DNA of 30,675 bases from CALXCT01 sp964422185 (lineage in GTDB: Bacteria > Bacillota > Clostridia > Oscillospirales > Oscillospiraceae): the NCBI GenBank assembly GCA_964422185.1, contig CAYRAG010000020.1:1-30675 (forward strand), read 5' to 3'. The notes beneath the pieces are model-generated. The model saw nothing but the letters and a program-made list of their open reading frames with translations, did no database searches and was not told where the DNA came from. Shown one piece after another: positions 7,495 to 15,637 of the stretch. The translations under genes and the position numbers were made by a program. Each line of letters starts with the position of its first letter. Positions within the stretch are counted from its first letter, which is position 1.

Positions 7495-8210
7495 TCAGGA
7501 GAGCGGGGCGCCCTCGCAGTAGACGGCGCCGGGGTGCCCCGGCAGCAGGGCGCGGCAAAGGCGGGGGCACAGCCGCCGAAGCAGTACGGCCAGGGCATAT
7601 CCCAGCATGGCGCCCGCCGTATTCAGGATGACATCGTCGATATCCGTGCCCCGGGCGATGAACAGCTGTACAAACTCAATCAGGCAGCTGCTGCCCAGGC
7701 CGGCGGCCAGGGAGCGCCGCCAGGTGCCGTCCCGCCACAGCAGGGCGGGGGCGAGGCCCACGGGGAGAAACAGCAGGATGTTCCCCGCCAGGATCAGGAT
7801 CTTCCATCCGCTGTCCCAGGTGCGGCTGATCTCATGAAACGGCACCAGATTCTGGGGAAGCCAGACCAGGCTCTCCCGGATCTCCACCCAGGTGGGGTAG
7901 ACCTGCCGGCCCTCCAGCAAATCCACAAACCCGTCCATCCAGAAACGATCCGGGAACAGCGTCAGGGCCGCAAGGCCGNNNNNNNNNNNNNNNNNNNNNN
8001 NNNNNNNNNNNNNNNNNNNNNNNNNNNNNNNNNNNNNNNNNNNNNNNNNNNNNNNNNNNNNNNNNNNNNNNNNNNNNNCACAAACCCGTCCATCCAGAAA
8101 CGATCCGGGAACAGCGTCAGGGCCGCAAGGCCGTCGCAGAATGCGACAAACGCCGCCAGCGCCAGGAGAACGCCGGGCGCGGCCTGGGGAAGAAAATCTA
8201 AAGCCGACAT
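7495..8210 (-). CDS. VanZ-family membrane protein (interrupted by an assembly gap)
   Basis: The gene is split by 100 N (7979-8078) flanked on each side by the same 55 bases. Removing one copy and the N run gives an in-frame protein of 186 residues, with MDGFV joining DLLEG exactly. It has four to five hydrophobic segments and the VanZ hallmark of an Asp-rich motif (RGTDIDDVILNTAGAMLGY) near the C-terminus. VanZ of Tn1546 gives low-level teicoplanin resistance; the role of chromosomal homologues is unknown. The start ATG at 8210 has GAGAGGA upstream and lies 13 bases after the permease stop codon, so it is the last gene of the GntR/ABC operon. Confidence 0.82.
7924..7978. repeat. 55-base duplicate flanking gap 1, left copy
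   Basis: It is identical to 8079-8133. Exactly 100 N lie between the two copies. Both copies encode the same VanZ residues in the same frame, which fits a duplicated contig end. Confidence 0.95.
7979..8078. other. Assembly gap of 100 N
   Basis: A scaffold gap of placeholder length. The flanking identity argues that no sequence is missing here. Confidence 0.97.
8079..8133. repeat. 55-base duplicate flanking gap 1, right copy
   Basis: It is identical to 7924-7978; see that entry. Confidence 0.95.
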
Positions 8211-8223
8211 GGCATATCCTCTC

Positions 8224-10125
8224 TCAGCCGTTAAGGTAGTAGGCCTGGCCCGCGTTGTAGACATCCCGGTAGAGGATCAGCTCCACTTCGTCCAGCAGCC
8301 CGTTTTCCTCCAGGACGGCAATGGTATGGCGGGCGGCCGGAGTCAGGGTGATGTCGATATAGGTTCCCTGCGCCTCCAGCTCCTGATCCTCGTTTTGCAC
8401 CACTTTCGTCACATAGAACTCCAGGTCGTTGTAGTAGCACTCGTCCAGCCGCTCTCCCGCCTCAAACAGGTAGCGGCGGCCGAGGTTCCCCTCGCGGATA
8501 TCCAGAAGCGCGGCGTCCCACAGCTCCTCAAGGCAGGCGGAGGGCACTTCGACGGCGTAGTCCCCCTCCATCTCCCCGCCGGGGGCTCTGCGCATGCCCG
8601 TCAGAATCGCGGAGGCCGGCTCGCCGTCCGCATACTCGTCCAGCGAATAGGCCCGGTAAATCACCTCCGGGTCATCCAGCAGATTCTGCACCGCGTGTGT
8701 CACGGTTCCGTCCGTGTTTTTGTCCCTGGAGTAGATCTGCACCGAATACGACCGTTCCATCTCTCGGCCGCCGGCCAGGGTGTAGGTGACATGGATCGGC
8801 GTGGTCGCATATTCCTCTGATCCGGGCTGCGGATCCGGCGCGTCATGGTTTACGGGGCCCGCCCCGTTGTGTTCATCCACAATGGCCTGGTGCAGCGCGA
8901 TCACTTCCGCGATCTGCTCCGGCTGGTCAAAGGTGGAGGAGATCTGGATGGCGTGGTCAAAGGGGTAGCTGCGCACTCCCTCCACCAGGACGCGTTTCAC
9001 ATCCTCCGCGGCGGGCACCCGATCCACAAAGCCTGTGAAATCCACGGCTGTGGCGGCGCATAATACCATCATGGCCACGGCCGCGATGGCGGCGCCTTTC
9101 CAGCCGCTGCGCAGAACCCGCAGGGACTTTTTCAGCAGCATTTCGGCCACAAAGCAGCCGGCCGCCGCCCACACAATCATGCACAGCCATGTTCCGGCGC
9201 CGTAGTGGGACAGGCCGATAATTTCAGAGGTCAGCATACCCAGGGCGATGCCGCAGCAGATGGCGACCCCGTACTTGAATACGGGCTTCATCCAGCTCAC
9301 GGCCACCACATCGCCGGCGGTCTCCACATTCCTGCGCAGGTACACCACCAGCGCCAGGCAGGCGAATCCCACACCGGCCGCGGCATACGCCGCGATCGTG
9401 GCGGGGCTTGCCATCACATACCGCGTGGTGTTCGTGAACCCCCATTCCGACGCCAGCGCCAGATTCCACGCGGGGGCAAACACCCGGATCGGATCGGTGA
9501 ATTTGTCCGGATAGTACAGGGTCGAAAATCCGTACAGGCTCTTACTCAGGATGTAGGAGACCAGTTCGGCGAGGGCGAGCACCAGCACATTCAGAATGCC
9601 GTAGAACGCCGGCAGGGCCAGGATATTTCCGGTGAACATGGCGCAGAATACCGCGAACGAGAAGAAAAACAGGCAGATCCCGTTCAGCGCCAGCCACCAG
9701 GCAAGAATCAGCAGGGGCTGCGGGTCGCCGGCAACCGTCTGCACCAGGAGCATGAGCAGCGCCACCACCGTGTTGGGCACCGCGAAAAAGGCGATGCCGG
9801 ACAGGTAGTTGGTCAGGAACAGGCACTCCCGGCGCACCGGCATGGAGTGAATCATGCAGGCGGAGCGGGACTGATACAGGTAGCTGAACAGCGCCATGGC
9901 GAACATCACCCCGAACACCACCGCCATGGCGACCCCCTGGATGCTGACGGACTGCACCATATCCATGGAGTAGGCGGGCGGCCAGTCGCCGGAGCGCCAG
10001 TGCGTCAGCGCACTGATGGGTTCGGTGACCAGCCAGATCAGGCCGTAGGCCGCCCACAGCGGCCAGAAGCGGGTGACATTCTTCCAAAACAGCGTGGGAT
10101 TAAAGAACGATGTCTTTGACCGCAT
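8224..10125 (-). CDS. ABC transporter permease with extracytoplasmic domain
   Basis: This 633-residue protein has about six hydrophobic segments in residues 15-265 and further ones near 280-370. A large soluble, acidic C-terminal region (about 375-633) with no recognised motif probably lies outside the membrane. It is the membrane partner of the adjacent ATPase, in the style of GntR(YtrA)-controlled ABC-2 systems; substrate unknown, with envelope stress or antibiotic export as family-level guesses. The start ATG at 10125 has GGAGGTGAGG upstream and lies inside the 3' end of the ATPase gene (26-base overlap), so translation is coupled. Confidence 0.82.
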   Translation of the reverse strand: MRSKTSFFNPTLFWKNVTRFWPLWAAYGLIWLVTEPISALTHWRSGDWPPAYSMDMVQSVSIQGVAMAVVFGVMFAMALFSYLYQSRSACMIHSMPVRRECLFLTNYLSGIAFFAVPNTVVALLMLLVQTVAGDPQPLLILAWWLALNGICLFFFSFAVFCAMFTGNILALPAFYGILNVLVLALAELVSYILSKSLYGFSTLYYPDKFTDPIRVFAPAWNLALASEWGFTNTTRYVMASPATIAAYAAAGVGFACLALVVYLRRNVETAGDVVAVSWMKPVFKYGVAICCGIALGMLTSEIIGLSHYGAGTWLCMIVWAAAGCFVAEMLLKKSLRVLRSGWKGAAIAAVAMMVLCAATAVDFTGFVDRVPAAEDVKRVLVEGVRSYPFDHAIQISSTFDQPEQIAEVIALHQAIVDEHNGAGPVNHDAPDPQPGSEEYATTPIHVTYTLAGGREMERSYSVQIYSRDKNTDGTVTHAVQNLLDDPEVIYRAYSLDEYADGEPASAILTGMRRAPGGEMEGDYAVEVPSACLEELWDAALLDIREGNLGRRYLFEAGERLDECYYNDLEFYVTKVVQNEDQELEAQGTYIDITLTPAARHTIAVLEENGLLDEVELILYRDVYNAGQAYYLNG

Positions 10126-11002
10126 AATCCTCACCTCCCAGTTCATAGATAAAGATCTCCTCCAGCGTCAGAGGGATGGCGTCCATCAGGATGGGGTTGT
10201 ACACCGCCAGGCGGTTGGTCACATCATCCGCCCTGCCCCGGACGATCAGCGTATAGATCCGCCCCACGCGGGAGCTGTGCAGCACCTCCAGATCCGCGGG
10301 GAGCTCCGGGATCTCCCGCTCCTGGAAGACGACCTGCATCTTCACCACATTGCCCTGCAGCTCGGTCAGGGAGCGCTCCAGCAGCACCCGCCCCTTACTC
10401 AGGATCCCCACATGGTCGCACACATCCTCCAGCTCCCGCAGGTTGTGCGAGGAGACCAGCACCGTGGTGCCCCGTTCGGCCACATCGCTGAGCAGCAGGG
10501 ACCAGACCTGGCGGCGCATCACCGGATCCAGGCCGTCCACCGGCTCGTCCAGCACCAGCAGATCTGCGCCGCAGCACAGCGCCAGCCAGAACGCGGCCTG
10601 CTTCTGCATGCCCTTGGACAGCCGCCGCATGGGCCGCTTCTCATCCACCAGCGCAAACGCCTCTTTGAGCTTCTCATAGCGCTCCACATCAAAATGGGGG
10701 TACATCCCCCGGTAGAAGCGCATCATGTCCCGGGTGCTGGCGGACGAAAAGAAATAGATGTCGTCCGGGATCACGGCGATGCGGGCTTTCACCTCCGGGT
10801 TCTCGTACACCGGCCGGCCGTCCACCAGGATGGTGCCGCTGTCCGGCCGGTAGGCCCCGGTGATATGGCGGATCAGCGTGGACTTGCCCGCCCCGTTGGG
10901 GCCCACCAGTCCGTAGACCGCCCCCCTGGGCACCTCCATATTCAAATCATGCAGGGCGAAGAAGCCGTCAAAGCTCTTCACCAGATGTTCTACCTTAATC
11001 AC
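10100..11002 (-). CDS. ABC transporter ATP-binding protein
   Basis: This 300-residue ATPase has Walker A GPNGAGKS (34-41), a signature LSKGMQKQ (128-135), Walker B LLVLDEP (148-154) and an SSH switch (HNL region). The Q-loop position reads IPDD rather than having Gln, as also seen in YtrB-like ATPases. The GTG start at 11002 overlaps the GntR gene by eight bases and has GGAGGAGA upstream. It powers the permease encoded next. Placement directly after a short GntR regulator is the usual layout of YtrA-type operons. Confidence 0.92.
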   Translation of the reverse strand: MIKVEHLVKSFDGFFALHDLNMEVPRGAVYGLVGPNGAGKSTLIRHITGAYRPDSGTILVDGRPVYENPEVKARIAVIPDDIYFFSSASTRDMMRFYRGMYPHFDVERYEKLKEAFALVDEKRPMRRLSKGMQKQAAFWLALCCGADLLVLDEPVDGLDPVMRRQVWSLLLSDVAERGTTVLVSSHNLRELEDVCDHVGILSKGRVLLERSLTELQGNVVKMQVVFQEREIPELPADLEVLHSSRVGRIYTLIVRGRADDVTNRLAVYNPILMDAIPLTLEEIFIYELGGEDYAVKDIVL

Positions 11003-11366
11003 TGTGTGTCTCCTCCTTCGCGGTAAGGCGTTTCGCGAGTTCTTCCGCGCTCACGCCCAGAAACTGCAGTTCCGCCGCCGCCGCGTCAAACTGCCGGAGC
11101 AGCTCGGAGCGGCGCTCCTGGCTCACATCGGTCTGGGCCGTGGCGAAAGTGCCGCGCCCGGGCACCGTGTACACATACCCCTCCGCCTCCAGCGCCTCAT
11201 AGGCCTTCTGGATGGTGTTGGGGTTGATGGCGAGCGTGGACGCCAGCTGCCGTACGGACGGCAGCCGCTCCCGCTCCTGGATGGCGCCCGTCACCACCAG
11301 CTTCCGCAGCCCGTCCTTGACCTGCTCGTAGATGGGCCGTGCGTCCCTGTAATCCAGCTGCAGCAT
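10995..11366 (-). CDS. GntR-family regulator, YtrA subfamily
   Basis: This 123-residue protein has a winged helix-turn-helix at about 10-75 (PIYEQVKDGLRKLV, LPSVRQLA, NPNTIQKAYEALE and GRGTF motifs) and only a short helical tail, as in the YtrA subgroup. It is first in the operon and probably represses its own promoter through the palindrome at 11391-11411. Start ATG at 11366 with AGGGGGAGCG upstream; a longer reading to 11660 would run through the promoter and is rejected. Confidence 0.92.
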   Translation of the reverse strand: MLQLDYRDARPIYEQVKDGLRKLVVTGAIQERERLPSVRQLASTLAINPNTIQKAYEALEAEGYVYTVPGRGTFATAQTDVSQERRSELLRQFDAAAAELQFLGVSAEELAKRLTAKEETHSD

Positions 11367-11390
11367 ACTATCGCTCCCCCTCGGGTAAAC

Positions 11391-11411
11391 TGTATTACTT
11401 GTACTAATACA
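11391..11411. promoter_or_regulatory. Palindromic GntR (YtrA-type) operator
   Basis: TGTATTA (11391-11397) and TAATACA (11405-11411) are perfect inverted 7-base arms with a 7-base centre. It lies just downstream of the -10 box and covers the expected start site of the regulator's own promoter, so binding would block transcription. YtrA-type sites often have GTATTA/TAATAC-like arms, but assignment to this regulator is inference. Confidence 0.7.
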
Positions 11412-11414
11412 CTT

Positions 11415-11443
11415 AGTATACGCAGTACACCCCGGCGTGTCAA
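11415..11443 (-). promoter_or_regulatory. Promoter of the GntR-ABC-VanZ operon
   Basis: On the minus strand there is a perfect TTGACA (11438-11443), a 17-base spacer and TATACT (11415-11420). Confidence 0.88.
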
Positions 11444-11501
11444 GAGGAATTTTCCGGTTTTTCAAAATCCCCGGTTTTTCCCGCCGCTCTCCCGCGTGAC
11501 A

Positions 11502-11530
11502 TTGACGCGGCCGGCCCGCGGTCTTATAAT
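11502..11530 (+). promoter_or_regulatory. Promoter of the alanine-racemase-like gene
   Basis: TTGACG (11502-11507), a 17-base spacer and a perfect TATAAT (11525-11530) lie 50 bases before the ATG. Confidence 0.85.
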
Positions 11531-11580
11531 GGGGACAGGAAATTCTGTCCCCCGGATCCGGTGTCGAAAGGCGGTTGCCC

Positions 11581-12624
11581 ATGAAAAAGCTGATTATTGA
11601 ACGATCCGCGGTGAAAAACAACCTCTCCGTGATCAAGTCGAAAGCGGCCGGCTGCGCCATCTACGGCGTGGTGTCCAGCGACGGCGGCGGCGCCGGGCTG
11701 GTGGCGCTCTCGCAGCTGCTGCGCTCGGAGGGGATCGGCCGCTTCGCCGTCTCCGAGCCCGGGGAGGCGGCCGCCCTGCGGGAGGCCGGCCTGGTAGACG
11801 AGGAGATCCTCATGCTCCGCCCCACGACGGATCCGGACGAGCTGCAGCAGCTCATTGATTTAAATGTAGTGTGCACCGTCAGCTCCATCGACACCGGGAC
11901 GGCGCTCAACCAGCTGGCGGGGGAGCGCTCCACCGTGGTGGAGGCGCATGTCCTGGTGGACACCGGCATGGGCTACGGCGGCTTTCCGGCGGAGGAGCCG
12001 GACAGGGTTCTGCTGGCCTACCGCAGCCTGCCCAATGTGGCGATCTCCGGCATCTACACCCAGATCCAGGGCACGGAGCGCCAGGAGGACGCGGAGGCGC
12101 AGATGGCCCTGTTCGACCAGGTGCTCTCCGCCCTCCACCGGGAGGGGTTCGAGACGGGCACCGTCCATGTGGGGGGATCCTACGCCCTGCTCCACTTCGA
12201 CTGCGCCCGGCGGGACGCCGTGCGCGCGGGTTCCGCCCTGCTGGGCCGCTGCCGGCGCGAGCGCGGCGACGGGCTGCAGAAAGTGGGCTACGGGGAGGCG
12301 TCCATCTCCGACATCTACTGGCTGCCCAAAGGCCACACCGTGGGCACCCAGAAACTCACCGCCCTGAAAAAGCCCACCCGTATCGCGGTGATCCCCGTGG
12401 GGTATCAGAACGGGCTGGGCGTGGAGCGGCCCCGCACCGAGACGCTCTGGCACCGCCGCAGGTTCTCCGTGCGGGTGGCGGGGCAGAAGGCGCCGGTCAT
12501 CGGGGACATCGGCGCCACGGAGACCCTGGTGGATGTCACCGACCTCCCCTGCGCCGCGGGAGACACCGTCACCTTTGATATGGATCCCGTCTTCGCCAGG
12601 GGTCTGAAACGGGAATACCGCTGA
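11581..12624 (+). CDS. Alanine-racemase-like protein lacking catalytic residues
   Basis: This 347-residue protein has the fold-III N-terminal barrel pattern (FAVSEPGEAAALREAG, HVLVDTGMGYGG, GIYTQIQGTE) and a C-terminal beta domain (IAVIPVGYQNGLG, LVDVTDLPCAAGDTV) of alanine racemases. The PLP lysine motif, normally VVKANAYGHG, reads VVSSDGGGAG (30-39), with no Lys. The second catalytic Tyr region, normally SYGATY, appears as HTVGTQ. It is therefore probably not a racemase; it may be regulatory, bind another ligand, or be a partner protein. Start ATG at 11581 with GAAAGG upstream. It is monocistronic, between its own promoter and the terminator at 12639-12677. Confidence 0.82.
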   Translation: MKKLIIERSAVKNNLSVIKSKAAGCAIYGVVSSDGGGAGLVALSQLLRSEGIGRFAVSEPGEAAALREAGLVDEEILMLRPTTDPDELQQLIDLNVVCTVSSIDTGTALNQLAGERSTVVEAHVLVDTGMGYGGFPAEEPDRVLLAYRSLPNVAISGIYTQIQGTERQEDAEAQMALFDQVLSALHREGFETGTVHVGGSYALLHFDCARRDAVRAGSALLGRCRRERGDGLQKVGYGEASISDIYWLPKGHTVGTQKLTALKKPTRIAVIPVGYQNGLGVERPRTETLWHRRRFSVRVAGQKAPVIGDIGATETLVDVTDLPCAAGDTVTFDMDPVFARGLKREYR

Positions 12625-12638
12625 ACCGGTCTCTCTCC

Positions 12639-12677
12639 GGCTCCCGCTCTGTCGCCGCAGGGCGGGGGCCGTTTTTT
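12639..12677 (+). terminator. Terminator of the alanine-racemase-like gene
   Basis: Nine-base arms (12639-12647 and 12662-12670) with one G-U pair are followed by GTTTTTT (12671-12677). Confidence 0.8.
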
Positions 12678-12793
12678 GACGCCGTCCCGGGCCCTCCGGC
12701 CCGCGGCGGGCAGGATCCCCGACCCTGGTTGTGAGACCGCCAGGGGTCCGCCGCGGCTTTTCCGTATTTCTCCACAAAAAAGCGGGACAATCT

Positions 12794-12827
12794 ACAACTG
12801 CGTGTTGTTAATTTTAACCAGAGGTTG
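12794..12827. promoter_or_regulatory. Inverted and repeated GTTGT boxes before the dctP promoter
   Basis: ACAAC (12794-12798) and GTTGT (12804-12808) form an inverted repeat. GTTAA/TTAAC (12807-12818) and a further GGTTGT follow, ending 11 bases before the -35 box. This could be an activator or repressor site. No regulator gene is adjacent. Confidence 0.35.
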
Positions 12828-12838
12828 TGAAAAAACAA

Positions 12839-12867
12839 TTGACAATCCTGTCCCGAGTTGCTATATT
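12839..12867 (+). promoter_or_regulatory. Promoter of the TRAP operon
   Basis: A perfect TTGACA (12839-12844), a 17-base spacer and TATATT (12862-12867) are present. The leader before dctP would be about 140 bases. Confidence 0.85.
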
Positions 12868-13012
12868 AAAGTTTACCTGTGGGCTCTTTTGACAGGTTCT
12901 CCCGCGGGCGACGGGAACGACTTTCCGCACTCCCGGCGGTCAGTCCGGTTGTCAGCCGGAGCACCGTTTCAAATCTGTCCGGGCAAATTAGAATGAAGGA
13001 GTATGATGTCCA

Positions 13013-14161
13013 ATGAAGAAGTTCCTCGCGCTGGCCATGGCGGTTGCCATGACCTTCGCCCTGGTACTGACCGGCTGCGGCGGCGGCGGTGACTCCGCGG
13101 AGAGCCCCGCGCCCTCCGAGAGCGCCGCTCCCTCTGAGAGTGCCGCGCCCTCCGAGAGCGCTGCGCCCGCGGATTCCGGCAGCGGCGGCACTGTGCCTGA
13201 CCTGGGCGACTTCACCCTGCGTTTCTCCGCCCACGACCCTGAGACCTCTGACATCATGATGGCCACCAAGGCCTACTTTGACAAGATCTCTGAGGTGACC
13301 GACGGTCATGTCACCGTTCAGGGCCTGTATTCCGGCGCAGTGGCCGGCGTCTCTGAAGTCGGCGACATGGTCAGCTCCGGCGGCGTCGACATGGGCTGGA
13401 TCTACACCTCTTACTATCCCACCATGTTCACCCTCTCCGATGTCATCACCCTGCCGCTGCAGGGCTTCGGCGACAATGTGGTCTGCACCAATGTGCTGTG
13501 GGATCTGTATGAGACCGTGCCCGAGATGGCGGCTCAGTGGGACAACGAGTACAAGGTACTGCAGCTGTACGCCAACCCCGCCATGAAGTTCATGCTCAAT
13601 GAGAAGATCACCGATGTCTCCGGCCTGAAGGGCAAGACCATCCGCGTGCCCGCCGGCGTCATCACCGATGTCCTGGCCGACTGGGGCGCTTCCGGCGCCA
13701 CCATGGGCCCGCCGGATATCTACGAGGCCATGGAGAAGCACAATGTGGACGGCTACATCTTCGAGGAGGCCGGCTGCAACTCTTTCACCCTGTATGAGGT
13801 GACCCCGTACTACATGGATGTGCCTCTGTATGTGGGCGCGTTCTCCATCGCGTGCAACTGGGATACCTGGAACAGCCTGCCTGCCGAGTACCAGGCCGCC
13901 ATCGAGTCCATCTCCACCCGTGATCAGTCCCTGGCTTCCGCCGAGGCGTTCCATCAGTCCGTGGAGAACGGTGTGAAAGCCGCTCAGGACTATGGCAAGA
14001 CCGAGATCTACACCCTGACCGACGACGAGCTGGCCGGCTGGAAAGTCGCCGCGGACGCCGCCGCGGAAGAGTGGTGCCAGGCCATCACCGATTCCGGCCT
14101 CGGCGTGGACGGTGCCCAGTACCTGCAGAACGCCAAGGATCTCGTCGCCAAGTACGAGTAA
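13013..14161 (+). CDS. dctP: TRAP transporter substrate-binding lipoprotein (DctP)
   Basis: This 382-residue lipoprotein has a signal peptide ending in the lipobox LTGC (Cys22). A low-complexity linker follows, in which APSESA is repeated three times by 18-base tandem repeats at 13109-13162. The DctP fold covers about residues 65-382, with the family KGKTIRVPAG stretch near 205-214. It would hold the substrate outside the membrane for the DctQ/DctM channel. The substrate, probably an organic acid, cannot be told from sequence. AAGGAG (12996-13001) lies eleven bases before ATG. A strong terminator hairpin follows, so it is probably expressed above the membrane subunits. Confidence 0.9.
   Translation: MKKFLALAMAVAMTFALVLTGCGGGGDSAESPAPSESAAPSESAAPSESAAPADSGSGGTVPDLGDFTLRFSAHDPETSDIMMATKAYFDKISEVTDGHVTVQGLYSGAVAGVSEVGDMVSSGGVDMGWIYTSYYPTMFTLSDVITLPLQGFGDNVVCTNVLWDLYETVPEMAAQWDNEYKVLQLYANPAMKFMLNEKITDVSGLKGKTIRVPAGVITDVLADWGASGATMGPPDIYEAMEKHNVDGYIFEEAGCNSFTLYEVTPYYMDVPLYVGAFSIACNWDTWNSLPAEYQAAIESISTRDQSLASAEAFHQSVENGVKAAQDYGKTEIYTLTDDELAGWKVAADAAAEEWCQAITDSGLGVDGAQYLQNAKDLVAKYE
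13109..13162 (+). repeat. Three 18-base tandem repeats encoding APSESA
   Basis: Units begin at 13109, 13127 and 13145 and differ only at synonymous positions. They form the flexible linker between lipid anchor and binding domain, and may vary in number between strains. Confidence 0.85.
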
Positions 14162-14201
14162 TCCCTCCCGGATATCGCTTCTGAATCGAGAATAGAGAAA
14201 C

Positions 14202-14246
14202 AAACCGCCCGGCCGGAGAAGTCCGGTCGGGCGGTTTCGCTTTTTT
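14202..14246 (+). terminator. Terminator between dctP and dctM
   Basis: Sixteen-base arms (14202-14217 and 14222-14237) with one G-U pair and a four-base loop are followed by CGCTTTTTT. It lies inside the TRAP operon, 72 bases before dctM, and would let only part of the transcription continue. Confidence 0.85.
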
Positions 14247-14317
14247 GTGGGATCCAGTCCCCACAGACCGGCCGCATCTTCGTGCGGCCACCTGCGAAGA
14301 GAAAGGACTGAAACTTC

Positions 14318-15625
14318 ATGTCTGAAGGAATCATGATCGCCCTGATCGGCATCGTTGTTTTCCTGATTCTTCTGTTCCTGGGCATGAACATCGGTCTGGC
14401 CATGCTTCTGGTGGGCTTTGTGGGCTACATGTACATGATGAACTTCAAGGCCGCTCTGGTCGCGGTTCGAACCCTGCCCATCGCCACCGCCTCGAAATAT
14501 TCCTACATGGTCATACCGCTGTTTATTCTAATGGGCAACTTCGCGTTCCAGGCCGGGTTGTCCGCCAATCTGTATGACGCGGCCTCCAAGTGGCTGTCCC
14601 GTCTGCCGGGCGCCCTGGCCTGCGCCACCGTCGCCGCCTGCGCGGTCTTCGGCGCCATCTGCGGCTCCACCGCGGCGACCGCCGCCACCATGGGCGCCAT
14701 CGCCCTGCCGGAAATGCGCGCACGCCACTATGACGACGCCATCTCCACCGGCTCGCTGTGTATCGGAGGCACGCTGGGCGTGATGATCCCGCCATCGACG
14801 CCAATGATCATCTACGCCATCATCGCGGAGTGCTCCATCGGCAAGCTGTTCTCCGCCGGCATTCTGCCCGGCATCATCCTGGCCGCGATGTACATCGTCA
14901 TCATCGCCGTCCGCTGCACCATCCACAAGGACTGGGCCCCCGCCCCCACCAGCACGCCCTGGGGCGTGCGGTTCCGCTCCCTGATCGGCCTGATTCCCGT
15001 GGTTCTGCTGTTCGGCATCACGCTGGGCGGCATGTTCACCGGCTTCTTCTCCGTGAACCAGGCCTCCTGCATCGGCGCGTTCATCGCCCTGGTCATCATG
15101 GCGGCCAAGCGCAGGCTGACCAAGGAGAATTTCTTCAAGGCCCTGAAGGACACCGTCACCACTACCTCCATGACCCTCCTGATCATGATGGGCGCCATGG
15201 TGTTCTGCGCGTGGCTGGCCATCACCGGCCTGCCCAACTGGATGGCGGACTCCATCAGCAGCCTGCATGTGAACAAGTACATCATCCTGGTCATCATGAC
15301 TTTCATCTACATGATTCTGGGCATGTTCATGGACGGCATGGCGATGACCATCCTCACCGTCCCCATCTTCCTTCCCGTGGTGGAGAGCCTCGGCTGGGAC
15401 GCCATCTGGTTCGGCATCTACATCATCGTGGTCATGGAGATGGGCTGCATCACCCCGCCCGTGGGCCTGAACCTGTTCGTCATCTACAAGACCGCGAAGG
15501 ATATCCCGCTGTCCACGATTTGGCGAGGCGCCATCCCGTATATCTTCGCCTTATGGGCCGGCGCGTTCCTGTTCGCGGTGTTCCCGCAGATTGTCACATT
15601 CATCCCGAACTTCGTGGCCGGGTAG
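14318..15625 (+). CDS. dctM: TRAP transporter large permease subunit (DctM)
   Basis: This 435-residue protein has about 12 membrane segments and the DctM features: GSTAATAATMGAIALPEM (residues about 124-141), IPPSTPMIIYAI, and FMDGMAMTILTVPIFLP. It is the secondary transporter that uses an ion gradient (usually Na+) to move the substrate delivered by DctP. Start ATG at 14318 with AAAGGA (14302-14307) upstream. The gene order is P, M, Q; P-Q-M is the more common order. The stop codon lies 12 bases before dctQ, with the dctQ ribosome site overlapping it. Confidence 0.92.
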   Translation: MSEGIMIALIGIVVFLILLFLGMNIGLAMLLVGFVGYMYMMNFKAALVAVRTLPIATASKYSYMVIPLFILMGNFAFQAGLSANLYDAASKWLSRLPGALACATVAACAVFGAICGSTAATAATMGAIALPEMRARHYDDAISTGSLCIGGTLGVMIPPSTPMIIYAIIAECSIGKLFSAGILPGIILAAMYIVIIAVRCTIHKDWAPAPTSTPWGVRFRSLIGLIPVVLLFGITLGGMFTGFFSVNQASCIGAFIALVIMAAKRRLTKENFFKALKDTVTTTSMTLLIMMGAMVFCAWLAITGLPNWMADSISSLHVNKYIILVIMTFIYMILGMFMDGMAMTILTVPIFLPVVESLGWDAIWFGIYIIVVMEMGCITPPVGLNLFVIYKTAKDIPLSTIWRGAIPYIFALWAGAFLFAVFPQIVTFIPNFVAG

Positions 15626-15637
15626 GAGGTGCGGATC

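Noticed and set aside
7924..8133. Direct repeats around N runs as transposon target duplications
   Set aside because: Length is exactly 55 at two independent loci around exactly 100 N, which points to assembly k-mer overlap.
12889..12894. Second TTGACA before dctP as another -35 box
   Set aside because: No -10 box occurs at 16-18 bases downstream; the pair at 12839-12867 is complete.
13109..13162. Tandem repeats as a CRISPR-like array
   Set aside because: The 18-base units are adjacent, without spacers, and in frame inside the dctP linker.
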